Assembly: GCF_013299185.1 (NCBI RefSeq)
Contig: NZ_JAAFKG010000046.1
Location: 1-64,000, forward strand
Direction of reading: 5' to 3'
Source of the DNA: Microcoleus sp. bin48.metabat.b7b8b9.023
GTDB taxonomy: Bacteria > Cyanobacteriota > Cyanobacteriia > Cyanobacteriales > Microcoleaceae
Length of the DNA: 64,000 nt
Shown here: positions 55,001 through 62,620 of the stretch, one piece after another
Layout of the letters: each line of letters starts with the position of its first letter
Numbering within the stretch: the stretch's first letter is position 1
The notes under the pieces: model-generated
What the model was told of the DNA's origin: nothing
The model's input: only the letters and a program-made list of their open reading frames with translations
Database searches by the model: none
Translations under genes and position numbers: made by a program

Positions 55001-57603
55001 AGAATAACATCAACTAATTCTTTTGAGATTGAATAGTTCGTATTTAAGTATTCAGCTCCCGCTGTTGATTCATAAATTGCTAACGTTAATTGATACTGAC
55101 TGTCCCAACTATCCTCTGGCAATAATCCCATCGCCACCCGCAAATACCTCACAGCAGCTTCATAAGCATTCGCTGATTTTGCTTTGCGTCCCGCAGTTAA
55201 ATTTAATTCGGCTAACTGCGTCTTTTCTGCTGGCTGGCTAATTGTGTCAATTCCCACATTCAACTGATTGACAATATCAAAGATGTTTTCTTCTAGCTTT
55301 TCGGGTGGAGTATTGTGTAACAGTAATTGACCAATTTTTAAATGGGTGGATTGCTTTTGCTCTTCGGGAATCAACGAATATGCTGCTTGCTGGACGCGAT
55401 CGTGCAAAAATTTGTAACTAACCCGCGAAGTGTCTAATTTGAGGTTTATTGATTCCGACTTATCAAAAACTAAAGGAATGCGATAAGCATCGCTCAAAGG
55501 CAAAATTAATCCTGCTTGCAAAGCTGAATCAAGTTCAGTAGCTGTAACATTCGCTGACTTTTCGCTGACAAGTGACAGCACGTCTAGAGCAAATTTATCG
55601 CCCACGCAAGCTGCTAATTTTAACACTTCTTGCGTGGTTGCTGGCAACTTTTCAATGCGAGAAGCTACGAGTTCGACTACACTTTTATCGGTGATTCCAA
55701 TCGCTTGAATTTCATCAATACTCCAATCCCAGCCTCCTTTGCCTCCTAGATGAGCGAAGTTGAATCTTAAAAGGTTTTCTTGATAAAGTGCTTGTAAAAG
55801 TTGCGTCAGAAAAAAAGGATTTCCTCCCGTTTTATTGCAGATTAATTCGGCTAAATCGTTGGCTTTTTCTGTGAAATTGCTAAGAGTTTCAAAGACTAAT
55901 TTCGTTACATTTTCTAACTCCAGGGGTTGCAATACAATATTGTTGACAACCGTACCTGTTTTTTCAATCTCTTCTACTGTCTGAATTAACGGATGAGTCG
56001 GGCTGACTTCATTGTCTCGATAGGCGCCGATCAGCAACAAATATTGCTGGTCGGGGTCAGTTATCAGTGTTTGCATCAACTTTAATGTAGCTGAATCTGA
56101 CCACTGCAAATCGTCTAAAAAGATAACTAGCGGGTGTTCTTTTTGGGCGAAGACGCGAATAAATTCTTTGAATACGCGATTGAAGCGATTTTGCGATTCT
56201 ACAGGGGAGAGTTCTGCTACTTCTGGCTGTTTACCGATAATCAATTCAACTTCCGGAATTACATCGGAAATTACTTTGCCGTTAGTTTCCAAAGCTGTTA
56301 AAATTTTAGTGCGCCATGTTTCTATAGCAGCAGTGCTTTCTGTGAGCAATTGGCGCAGCAGCGAGTTAAATGCTTGAATTAATGATGCGTAGGGAATGTT
56401 TCGTTTGAATTGGTCGAATTTGCCGCTGATGAAGTAACCTTTTGAGCGAGTTATTGGTTTGCTAACTTCGTTGACGACTACTGATTTGCCGATGCCCGAA
56501 TAACCGGATACTAGCATTAGTTCGCTTTGGGAACGGGCGGGTTTTTCTGTATTTTGGTTGGATGGCAAAGATTCGGGCGAAAGGGTTTCGGCGTTGGGGG
56601 GGGCGGGTTTTTCTGTATTTTGGTTGGGTGGCAAAGATTCGGGCGAACCCGCCCCTACACGTTCAAAGGCTGCTAATAGTTCGTTGACTTGGTTTTCTCT
56701 ACCGTATAATTTTTGGGGTATTAACAATTGGCTGAGAATGTCTAAGCGTCCGGGGATAAAATCGATTATTTCTCCTGTTGCTTCTAACTGATGCAAACAA
56801 TTTTCTAAGTCTGCCAATAATCCGGCTGCACTTTGATATCTATCTTCGGCATTTTTTGACATCAATTTCATGACTATTCCTGAGATTGATGTGGGAATTT
56901 CCGAATTGATTTGAGCGGTCGAAATTGCTTGAGTTGCGATGTGGCTGTAAACTATTTCTAAAGGGTCTTTACTCGGAAATGGCAGTTCACCTGTCAGCAT
57001 TTCATACAGGGTAATTCCGAGGGAATAAAAGTCGGTGCGGTAGTCGAGGGTGCGGTTCATTCTCCCGGTTTGTTCGGGAGACATATAAGCTAATGTGCCT
57101 TCGACGGAGTTGGGATTGTTAAATTGTGGGTTTTCTTTGTTTAGTTTTGTCGCAATCCCGAAGTCGGTGAGTTTAACTTGTTTTGTTTGGGAGTTGATAA
57201 TGATGTTGCTGGGTTTGATGTCTTTGTGAATAATCTGATTTTGGTGCAGGTATTCTAAGGCTTTGACGATTTGGATGGCGATGTTTAAAGTTGCTAGCAA
57301 ACTCAGCCTTGCTTTTTCGAGTAGTTGTCCGAGAGACTCGCCGCCAAAGTCCTCTAAAACTATGCCTAATCGGTGGTTAAAGGTTTTGAGACTGATGGCT
57401 TTGACGATTTGTTTGCTATCTAAATTTTGGCGGATTTGATATTCGTGTTTGAGGCGGGTAATGGCTTCGAGTGTGGGATATTCGGCTTTGAGAACTTTAA
57501 GAATTGTTGCGGACTTGTCGCTCGCTCTCTGTCCGCGATAAATAATTGTTTCGGCACCTTCGTGCAGAGTAGAATGTATTTGGTATTCTGAAAAAATTTG
57601 CAT
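52099..57603 (-). CDS. Ser/Thr kinase - AAA ATPase - GAF - histidine kinase fusion
   Basis: A 1834-residue multi-sensor kinase. Order: Hanks-type kinase (1-270; K36, catalytic D128 in HKDIKPSN, DFG at 147-149); a repeat-derived linker (317-360); STAND/AAA-type ATPase (Walker A GYSGIGKS 367-374, Walker B LVIFLDDLQ 492-500); and a helical TPR-like middle (about 770-1330). GAF follows (about 1355-1520). Last comes a histidine kinase with His1579 (GVAHEINNP) and HATPase motifs KDNGAGM and GTGLGLS. This architecture is common in filamentous cyanobacteria (HstK-type) and couples Ser/Thr phosphorylation with two-component signalling. The partner regulator is not in the window. Confidence 0.92.
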   Translation of the reverse strand: MQIFSEYQIHSTLHEGAETIIYRGQRASDKSATILKVLKAEYPTLEAITRLKHEYQIRQNLDSKQIVKAISLKTFNHRLGIVLEDFGGESLGQLLEKARLSLLATLNIAIQIVKALEYLHQNQIIHKDIKPSNIIINSQTKQVKLTDFGIATKLNKENPQFNNPNSVEGTLAYMSPEQTGRMNRTLDYRTDFYSLGITLYEMLTGELPFPSKDPLEIVYSHIATQAISTAQINSEIPTSISGIVMKLMSKNAEDRYQSAAGLLADLENCLHQLEATGEIIDFIPGRLDILSQLLIPQKLYGRENQVNELLAAFERVGAGSPESLPPNQNTEKPAPPNAETLSPESLPSNQNTEKPARSQSELMLVSGYSGIGKSVVVNEVSKPITRSKGYFISGKFDQFKRNIPYASLIQAFNSLLRQLLTESTAAIETWRTKILTALETNGKVISDVIPEVELIIGKQPEVAELSPVESQNRFNRVFKEFIRVFAQKEHPLVIFLDDLQWSDSATLKLMQTLITDPDQQYLLLIGAYRDNEVSPTHPLIQTVEEIEKTGTVVNNIVLQPLELENVTKLVFETLSNFTEKANDLAELICNKTGGNPFFLTQLLQALYQENLLRFNFAHLGGKGGWDWSIDEIQAIGITDKSVVELVASRIEKLPATTQEVLKLAACVGDKFALDVLSLVSEKSANVTATELDSALQAGLILPLSDAYRIPLVFDKSESINLKLDTSRVSYKFLHDRVQQAAYSLIPEEQKQSTHLKIGQLLLHNTPPEKLEENIFDIVNQLNVGIDTISQPAEKTQLAELNLTAGRKAKSANAYEAAVRYLRVAMGLLPEDSWDSQYQLTLAIYESTAGAEYLNTNYSISKELVDVILSRAKTLLDKLNVYELQIQSYTVQNRVSEAVNTGLEVLKLLGIYLPQNPNLLNILVELINTKLRLGLKGIEDLANLPEMTDSKKQATMRILSGILGTAMAVKPRLLPLLVFMMVKLSIKYGNSPYASVAYVFYGAILCGIGDISLGYQFGQLAIRLLDRFPSDSIKSRVYLILTCSIQHRKVDIKLALSYMMEGFKAAIETGDLPYVGYSVNGYCTYKLWMGEPLELVEEEISKYLKLMQKLKQEGSSQCISILRYTAIILRGESVESCNLVDKKFNEDQIVTAAIETKNFFLVCFICNAKSMINFFFGNYAQASENSRLFEKYEESVSGFYLVSLNNFYYSLSLLALYSQSDKEGQKQYLNKVVQNQNKMKKWAVDAPMNYQHKYDLVAAEKARVLGYDTQAMDLYDRAIAGAAKNGYIQEEALAYELAGEFYQFLGKQIISQAYLTKAYYGYIRWGALAKVKHLESRHPFLVAQTRATETRPLDVTRTNTGSTTSNSLGDFLDVATFIKSSQAINSEIVLDNLLTKLITIILENAAAQKVALLLLKDNKLYIEAVGNSTDTQATVLRSIPFENSQDLPVSAINYVFRTQKPLVLDDATVTAPFNADAYIREFEIKSILCLPVIYQSQLQGIIYLENKLAAAAFTADRVEVLKVLVSQVAIAIENARLYAREQEKSQQLEKSFAELQQAQLQLIQGEKMSSLGNLVAGVAHEINNPVGFISGNITEATAAVGDLISHLRLYQEEVLDPSSKIAQDAENIDLEYLIEDLPKMLGSMKVGCDRIRNISTSLRTFSRGDTRQKVSADIHEGIDSTLMILQHRLKANPDRPLIQVVKEYGNIPKVKCYLGQLNQVFMNLLANAIDCFDDFDRDRSYADVEAVPNTIAIITHVSPDNNSVVIRIKDNGAGMSPDVRAKIFDHLFTTKGVGKGTGLGLSISRQIVEETHGGKLTCESVLGSGTEFAIEVPID
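56537..56646. repeat. Duplicated 44-bp intergenic-type repeat inside the kinase gene
   Basis: Copies at 56537-56580 and 56603-56646 differ at one base. With the adjoining GGGCGAACCCGCCCCTAC they resemble the GGGGCGGG-type dispersed repeats. They are in frame and encode ESLPPNQNTEKPA and ESLPSNQNTEKPA in the linker between kinase and AAA domain. Confidence 0.75.
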
Positions 57604-57829
57604 AGGTTTATTTTAAAAATTTATGGCATCTAATTTAGCCTAGGCTAGCGCTAATTTAGGGGAAATTCATGTGATGCCGATCGCAATTTTTGACGCTACA
57701 AATCACAAGCAACGTACAAAAGTTTGCTGAAAACCTTGCTGGGTCAGGCTTGCACTCATCAATAGACATTTTGTAGGGTGCGCCGCAGCGCACCTTACTC
57801 GTAGTAATTGCTGTTTGAGTTAGCGATTT

Positions 57830-60223
57830 TCAATCTTGTACGACCGTAACTTCACTGATATGAACAATTGCTTCGGGTTCCGGTAAAATACGGACGCGGG
57901 CGAATTTTAAACCGCTGACTCCTTGCAGTGATTCTACCATCCCCGTCTGCACTTTTGCTTCTACCCAACCTTCGCGAGACAAGTAGCGCAAGTATTGTTG
58001 GTACTCTTCCCATTCGTCTTCGGTTGAATAAACTACGGTTAGCATTCCTGATTGGGTGATTCGCTCTTGTGCGTCTTTGTCAACGGCTTTTTCGATGCGC
58101 TTTTTGACGAGTTCGTAGCGGATGTCGCGCGTGCCTTTGACATCAAACATTTTTTCGGTATTTTCATTATGAAAAATGTCGATGGTGGTATTTTGTACTA
58201 AGACTAAATGGGCTAGTTCCATGTTAATTTGAGACTCGGCTTGCAGGCGAAAAACTGTGCGACCGCAGTCGCAAATTGCTCGCAGTTGTTCGTACCGCAA
58301 ACTGTGCAAATGAAATTGGCTGAATTTGGGATCGATCGCCTTTCCGACATATATCATGTGATCCATGCCGTCGGTGCATTCGATGTCGCAGTAGTGGGGG
58401 AGGATTTGCTGCATTTTTTCTTGCCAGCGGGCCCAGGTTTCTTGGAGTTTGGTGCTGATTAGGTTTAACATTTGATCGTAGCGGTTACGATCGCCATAAA
58501 CGCAGTTGTGTTCGTTATCGCAGGCGGCTTGGTAAGCTTCAACTGCTGCCTGAACCGTGGGGCTACACTGCACAAAGTAGTCAAAATACACTTCTAAACG
58601 CTCGTTTAAATATTCGGCTGCTCGCACCTCCATATCGACTGTGACTTTTTCTTTTAAATGCTCGATGTAGTCGAGCAAGTCGAGCCGCAGTTGCTCGCCG
58701 AGGTGGGTAGTTTGTGCTTGACAAACGGCATCGGCTATGGCTAAACCTAAGCGGAATTGTTCGAGCAAATCTGTTTGAATGGCTCGGTTTCTTTCGTCGC
58801 TGGAACCGCGAATGTCAGAAATTCCGTAGAGGGGATGAACGTCTGCAAATACGATCGTCTCTTGGGGGAGTCCCCAACTTCGCCTTTCTGCTTCTTGGGC
58901 GAAGCGCCACTCGACTGCGGGATGAATGTTGTGAATGTGGGTAAACCGCTGCTGGATGGCTTGTCGCAGGGCTGCAATGAAGGCGGGAATGAGTTCTTGG
59001 GCGTGTTGGGCGTCAATGTTGTTGAAGTGGTTTGCCCGATCGCACAACAGCCCCACAACGCCCAAAATCCGCAGCCCGCAGCCCTCGCGGGTGACTGATT
59101 TGACTACCAGGGGCACCAGCAGCATCGATTGGGTGCCCATTTTCCGCAAAGTTCGCTCGCACTCGGTGCGGCACTCGCGACGCAAGTCTGGGACGTTCCA
59201 AACTTGATTTGCTGCGGTAGCCTTGAAAAAGTGAGAAGTTTCTAGGGACTCCATTGAATAAGCAACCGGCTGCAAATGATGCCCGTCTTTAGCAACTAAT
59301 AGCTGTACCTGTTCGCCGTCGGGGCGCAACAGCAAAGTGCCGTCAGCATTAAAGAGCGATCGCAAATAGCGATCGATTCTCTCAAATTTGTCAGGGCGCA
59401 GCATGGAATCGCGATCGATCAATAACTGAGTCAGGCGGCGAATTTGCTCCTGCACCGTGACATCAAAACCTTCTAGCAGCAGCAAACCTTCGATGCGGTA
59501 ATTATCTAAATTTAGTCGATCGGCTAAACTTCCCAATTGATTGGGCTGCATCAGCCAAGCTTCCCGTTCTGCAACAGGCATTAAATTTAAGGGAAGATCT
59601 GCAAATTCATCTTTTTTTGAATTAATCTGAGTAATTTTCAACTGTTCCGAACCCAGCCAAAATTCAATAAATCTAGATTCATCCTGTTGCGGATTTTTAA
59701 TGCTCACCGTGACAGGTTCATCTAGCACCCGCAAACCATCGAGGCTTATTTCATAAAATTGCTTAAATACCCAGTGTAAAAGGTGGCGGCGGTACAATTG
59801 TTCTACTATTTTTGCATCACAATCCTCGAACAGTTCTAGCAAAGAGATCCCAGTTTCTGTAAACCAACCGTTATGAGATTGAGTTACCAAAGGCGTTCCC
59901 TCCCAGCCCGCCAAGCGACAAAATGCCGCGTTAGCGTAACGCAGAGCAAAAGTTCCCGGTTCCATCACTGCGATTAAAACGCGGCGATCGCCCAGAAATT
60001 GAAACAATCGCTCTAAATCTTGTTTCCAAGTTTTCAAGCGTTCAATTTCAGCAGATTGACTCGGTACTTGAGCCGTCAAAGCTTCGAGTAGCTGTTCCAC
60101 GTCTGGTTCGTTGGGCAGATGCTCACTGTCTTGCTCTGTCGCAATGATATCTGGATCTGCCGTTGGCAGTGATTTTACGGAGTTGTTATTGTTTTGAGAG
60201 GAAGATGATTTGGGAGTAGGCAT
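57830..60223 (-). CDS. PAS/GAF sensory protein without catalytic domain
   Basis: A 797-residue soluble protein. A charged, Asn/Ser-rich N-terminus is followed by a PAS-like region (about 75-200; RRVLIAVMEPGTFALRYANAAFCRLAGWEG). A GAF region follows (about 280-430; LLRPDGEQVQLLVAKDGHHLQPVAY, then TQSMLLVPLVVKS). The C-terminal 370 residues are helical and conserved-looking (RRSWGLPQETIVFADVHPLYGISD, HMIYVGKAIDPKFSQFHL) with clustered cysteines (CDIECTDG, ICDCG). No kinase, cyclase or HTH domain is seen. It is probably a scaffold or signal-transfer protein; function unknown. Confidence 0.7.
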   Translation of the reverse strand: MPTPKSSSSQNNNNSVKSLPTADPDIIATEQDSEHLPNEPDVEQLLEALTAQVPSQSAEIERLKTWKQDLERLFQFLGDRRVLIAVMEPGTFALRYANAAFCRLAGWEGTPLVTQSHNGWFTETGISLLELFEDCDAKIVEQLYRRHLLHWVFKQFYEISLDGLRVLDEPVTVSIKNPQQDESRFIEFWLGSEQLKITQINSKKDEFADLPLNLMPVAEREAWLMQPNQLGSLADRLNLDNYRIEGLLLLEGFDVTVQEQIRRLTQLLIDRDSMLRPDKFERIDRYLRSLFNADGTLLLRPDGEQVQLLVAKDGHHLQPVAYSMESLETSHFFKATAANQVWNVPDLRRECRTECERTLRKMGTQSMLLVPLVVKSVTREGCGLRILGVVGLLCDRANHFNNIDAQHAQELIPAFIAALRQAIQQRFTHIHNIHPAVEWRFAQEAERRSWGLPQETIVFADVHPLYGISDIRGSSDERNRAIQTDLLEQFRLGLAIADAVCQAQTTHLGEQLRLDLLDYIEHLKEKVTVDMEVRAAEYLNERLEVYFDYFVQCSPTVQAAVEAYQAACDNEHNCVYGDRNRYDQMLNLISTKLQETWARWQEKMQQILPHYCDIECTDGMDHMIYVGKAIDPKFSQFHLHSLRYEQLRAICDCGRTVFRLQAESQINMELAHLVLVQNTTIDIFHNENTEKMFDVKGTRDIRYELVKKRIEKAVDKDAQERITQSGMLTVVYSTEDEWEEYQQYLRYLSREGWVEAKVQTGMVESLQGVSGLKFARVRILPEPEAIVHISEVTVVQD

Positions 60224-60831
60224 GAGTAAAACACCTGAAAGCGGTAGATTTTGTTAAACAATGTGAGCGATCGGCGATTTATGGATTTGTCAAAAAATTA
60301 GAGCCTGTTTGTAAAGTTTGTGTGTATGTATCCGAAACTAAGTATTTTCTCGGACGATCTGTCCCTAAATTTTTACTTTTCTTCACAAACAAGCTCTGAG
60401 TCTTGACGTTATAAGTGATATTAACGTGTTTGCGACCTGGCTGGTAACACCCATTATAAGTGGTGTGCCGTAGTGGATAGTGTCAGCGACTAATGCTATA
60501 GCGGTTCTCAGAAAGATCGGGTACGTTGTTGGGCTTCAGCCCTCTTAGTTTATGTGGTTATAGAAGCTGTCAGTCATACTTCATCTTTTTGAGAAAGGCT
60601 ATATTTGACTTAGAGGCGAGATATATGGCAACTTTCCGTTGAATGAAGAACAGGCCAGGTAATTGGGCATTGATAATTGAATTGGTAATTGGTAATTGGC
60701 AAGTGGCAAGCAGGTTGCGAGGCACTAATTTAGCCAATCAAACTTTGCAAAAAGCCACTAAAGTTGCTATTTGGCAATAAAATAATTAAAATATATAATA
60801 CAGGTAGGAGCACTTTTGAAAGGACATATCT
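60224..60831. other. Gap with a family A element and short repeats
   Basis: No gene. It contains MITE A copy 6 (60497-60603) and AATTGGTAATTGGTAATTGG-type tandem units (60659-60712). An AT-rich stretch leads to the RTX gene. Confidence 0.6.
60497..60603. mobile_element. MITE family A copy 6
   Basis: A 107-bp copy from TATAGCGGTTCTCAGAAAGA to TTTTTGAGAAAGGCTATA with well-matched ends. It is one of the best preserved copies. Confidence 0.82.
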
Positions 60832-61611
60832 ATGGCTTTAACGCTTAACAATCTCATCAGCGATTTCAATGGATTTCCTGTATTTGCTGGCGGCGGGCCG
60901 CGTCTTTTGGGATTCGCTACATCAGATGACATTGACGTAAACGATGGAAATTTGTCGTCTTTTCCCTGGGGAGTTTGGGGACTAGACGGCAACGATACGA
61001 TCGCAGGTTCGTCGGATTCCAACGAGCGCCTGTTAGGGAATAATGGGGACGATATTATCGGTGGTGGCGGCGGAAATGACATCATTTACGGCGGTAAAGG
61101 TAACGATGGTGTGGATGGAAATGATGGCAACGACGTAGTTAGGGGCGACAGCGGCAACGACCTAATCTTTGGGGGGGCCGGGAACGATATCCTGCGGGGA
61201 GGGCAAGGAGACGACGATTTAGACGGCAATGACGGCAACGATTTCTTGGCGGGCGATCGGGGAGTGGACGTGCTCACAGGAGGGCTTGGTGCGGACGTAT
61301 TCGTCCTCAGAAGCAACGAACAGTCTGGAGTCAATGGAGCCGATATCATTACCGATTTTAACTTTGACGAGGGCGATCGTATTGGTTTGACAGACGGTTT
61401 AACAGAATTAGACCTCATCTTCACTGACGACAATTTGATTGCTTACGACAATGACGGAATTATCAACGACATGGTGATTGAAAACGCCAGAAATGGACAG
61501 ATTGTCGGGATAGTTTTAAACACAAATAGCTTTGAACTTACTGGTGCCTTTGAACAAGCTAGTCCGTTTGCTTTGGCGGTAAACGGTACTCAGTTCCAGT
61601 TTTTAGCTTAG
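60832..61611 (+). CDS. RTX/hemolysin-type calcium-binding protein
   Basis: A 259-residue acidic protein. Residues about 55-155 carry nine or more glycine-aspartate nonapeptides of the GGxGxDxxx type (GLDGNDTIAG, GGKGNDGVDG, GGAGNDILRG, GGQGDDDLDG). These fold into a calcium-loaded beta-roll. The C-terminal LTGGLGADVFVLRSNEQ and IITDFNFDEGDRI segments are the standard cap, found in proteins exported by type I secretion. There is no cleavable signal peptide. It may be a small surface or extracellular protein. No secretion genes are adjacent. Start ATG is preceded by GAAAGGA. Confidence 0.88.
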   Translation: MALTLNNLISDFNGFPVFAGGGPRLLGFATSDDIDVNDGNLSSFPWGVWGLDGNDTIAGSSDSNERLLGNNGDDIIGGGGGNDIIYGGKGNDGVDGNDGNDVVRGDSGNDLIFGGAGNDILRGGQGDDDLDGNDGNDFLAGDRGVDVLTGGLGADVFVLRSNEQSGVNGADIITDFNFDEGDRIGLTDGLTELDLIFTDDNLIAYDNDGIINDMVIENARNGQIVGIVLNTNSFELTGAFEQASPFALAVNGTQFQFLA

Positions 61612-61850
61612 ATATTTGTAGGCTGATTTGAGGGGCGATTTCCTACGGAATAACTCCACTTCACTGGCTTTTTTTGAGTGGGAATATGGGAAAGATTGGT
61701 GGTGTTAACAAATCTTTCCCGCAGTCCGACAATCCGGCAGGGGTTTAAACCCCTGGCGGTATTTCGGGCCCGAGCGATATTATTGAGATTTCATTGAGAG
61801 ATTGTTCATGCTAATTTAGAAGTAGCAACTCACACTCGGGGAAAATATAA
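61612..61850. other. Gap with a palindrome shared with the dps region
   Basis: GGCAGGGGTTTAAACCCCTG(GC) at 61736-61757 repeats the hairpin at 2182-2203. No gene. Confidence 0.5.
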
Positions 61851-62456
61851 ATGACCGCTACAACTCACCCCCAATTGACTGCACTCCCAGAACAGCGGTT
61901 GATTTTGCCGCTATCAATGACTTGGGAACAGTTCAAAGCTTTAGATTCCTTGCTAGAGTACACTCGCAGCGTTCGCTTGTCTTACTTGGACGGATATGTA
62001 GAAATTATGACACTTTCGCCGGAACACGAAACCATTAAATGCCTACTGGCATTGCTGCTAGGTCAGTTTTTCTTAGAAAAAGATATGAGTTTTAGACCGA
62101 CGGGTAGCGCTACACTCCAAGGGGAAACAAAAGGCAGCAGCAAGGAACCAGATTTATCTTACTACTTTGGCGAAGATCGGCGGAGGCGAGAAACACCCGA
62201 TTTGGCGATCGAAGTTGTTTTTACCAGCGGGACTATTAATAAACTCGAATACTACCGCAGATTTAACGTAAGCGAAGTTTGGTTTTGGGAAGACGGAGTG
62301 TTTGCTATTTACAAACTGAGTTCCGAAGGCTACGATCGCATTTCGAGGAGCGTGCTTTTACCAGATTTGGATCTAGAATTGCTGGGGAAATGCTTGCAAA
62401 TGTCGGAAGAAAAAGAAGCGTTAAAAGTGTTTCGGGATGCAGTGCGAGCTTCATAA
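61851..62456 (+). CDS. Uma2 family (DUF820) putative endonuclease
   Basis: A 201-residue protein of the same superfamily as the product at 18228, but a different subgroup. MTWEQFKALDSLLEYTRSVRLSYLDGYVEIMTLSPEHE opens the domain. Catalytic-core candidates are EPDLSYYFGED and DLAIEVVFTSG, with a Lys-containing NKLEYYRRF following. Length is typical. A hairpin with T-rich tail (62527-62569) follows. Biological role unsettled. Confidence 0.82.
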   Translation: MTATTHPQLTALPEQRLILPLSMTWEQFKALDSLLEYTRSVRLSYLDGYVEIMTLSPEHETIKCLLALLLGQFFLEKDMSFRPTGSATLQGETKGSSKEPDLSYYFGEDRRRRETPDLAIEVVFTSGTINKLEYYRRFNVSEVWFWEDGVFAIYKLSSEGYDRISRSVLLPDLDLELLGKCLQMSEEKEALKVFRDAVRAS

Positions 62457-62488
62457 CCTAGAATATCTACAACTAAAATATGGCGAAA

Positions 62489-62516
62489 GTACGAAATGTA
62501 CGAAATGTACGAAAAA
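62489..62516. repeat. Nine-base tandem repeat
   Basis: TACGAAATG is repeated three times in tandem (the last imperfect) after the Uma2 gene, just before the terminator hairpin. Confidence 0.6.
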
Positions 62517-62526
62517 TCGCGATCGA

Positions 62527-62569
62527 CTGAAAACCTCCTCCAGCGTTTCTGGTTTTCAGACGTTTTATT
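62527..62569 (+). terminator. Terminator after the Uma2 gene
   Basis: Arms CTGAAAACC (62527-62535) and GGTTTTCAG (62551-62559) form a perfect 9-base stem. A T-rich stretch (ACGTTTTATTTT) follows. Position fits termination of the Uma2 transcript. Confidence 0.65.
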
Positions 62570-62620
62570 TTCATATATACTATTCGGAGTATAAAAAATC
62601 TTAGTCTTCAGCAATCATCT

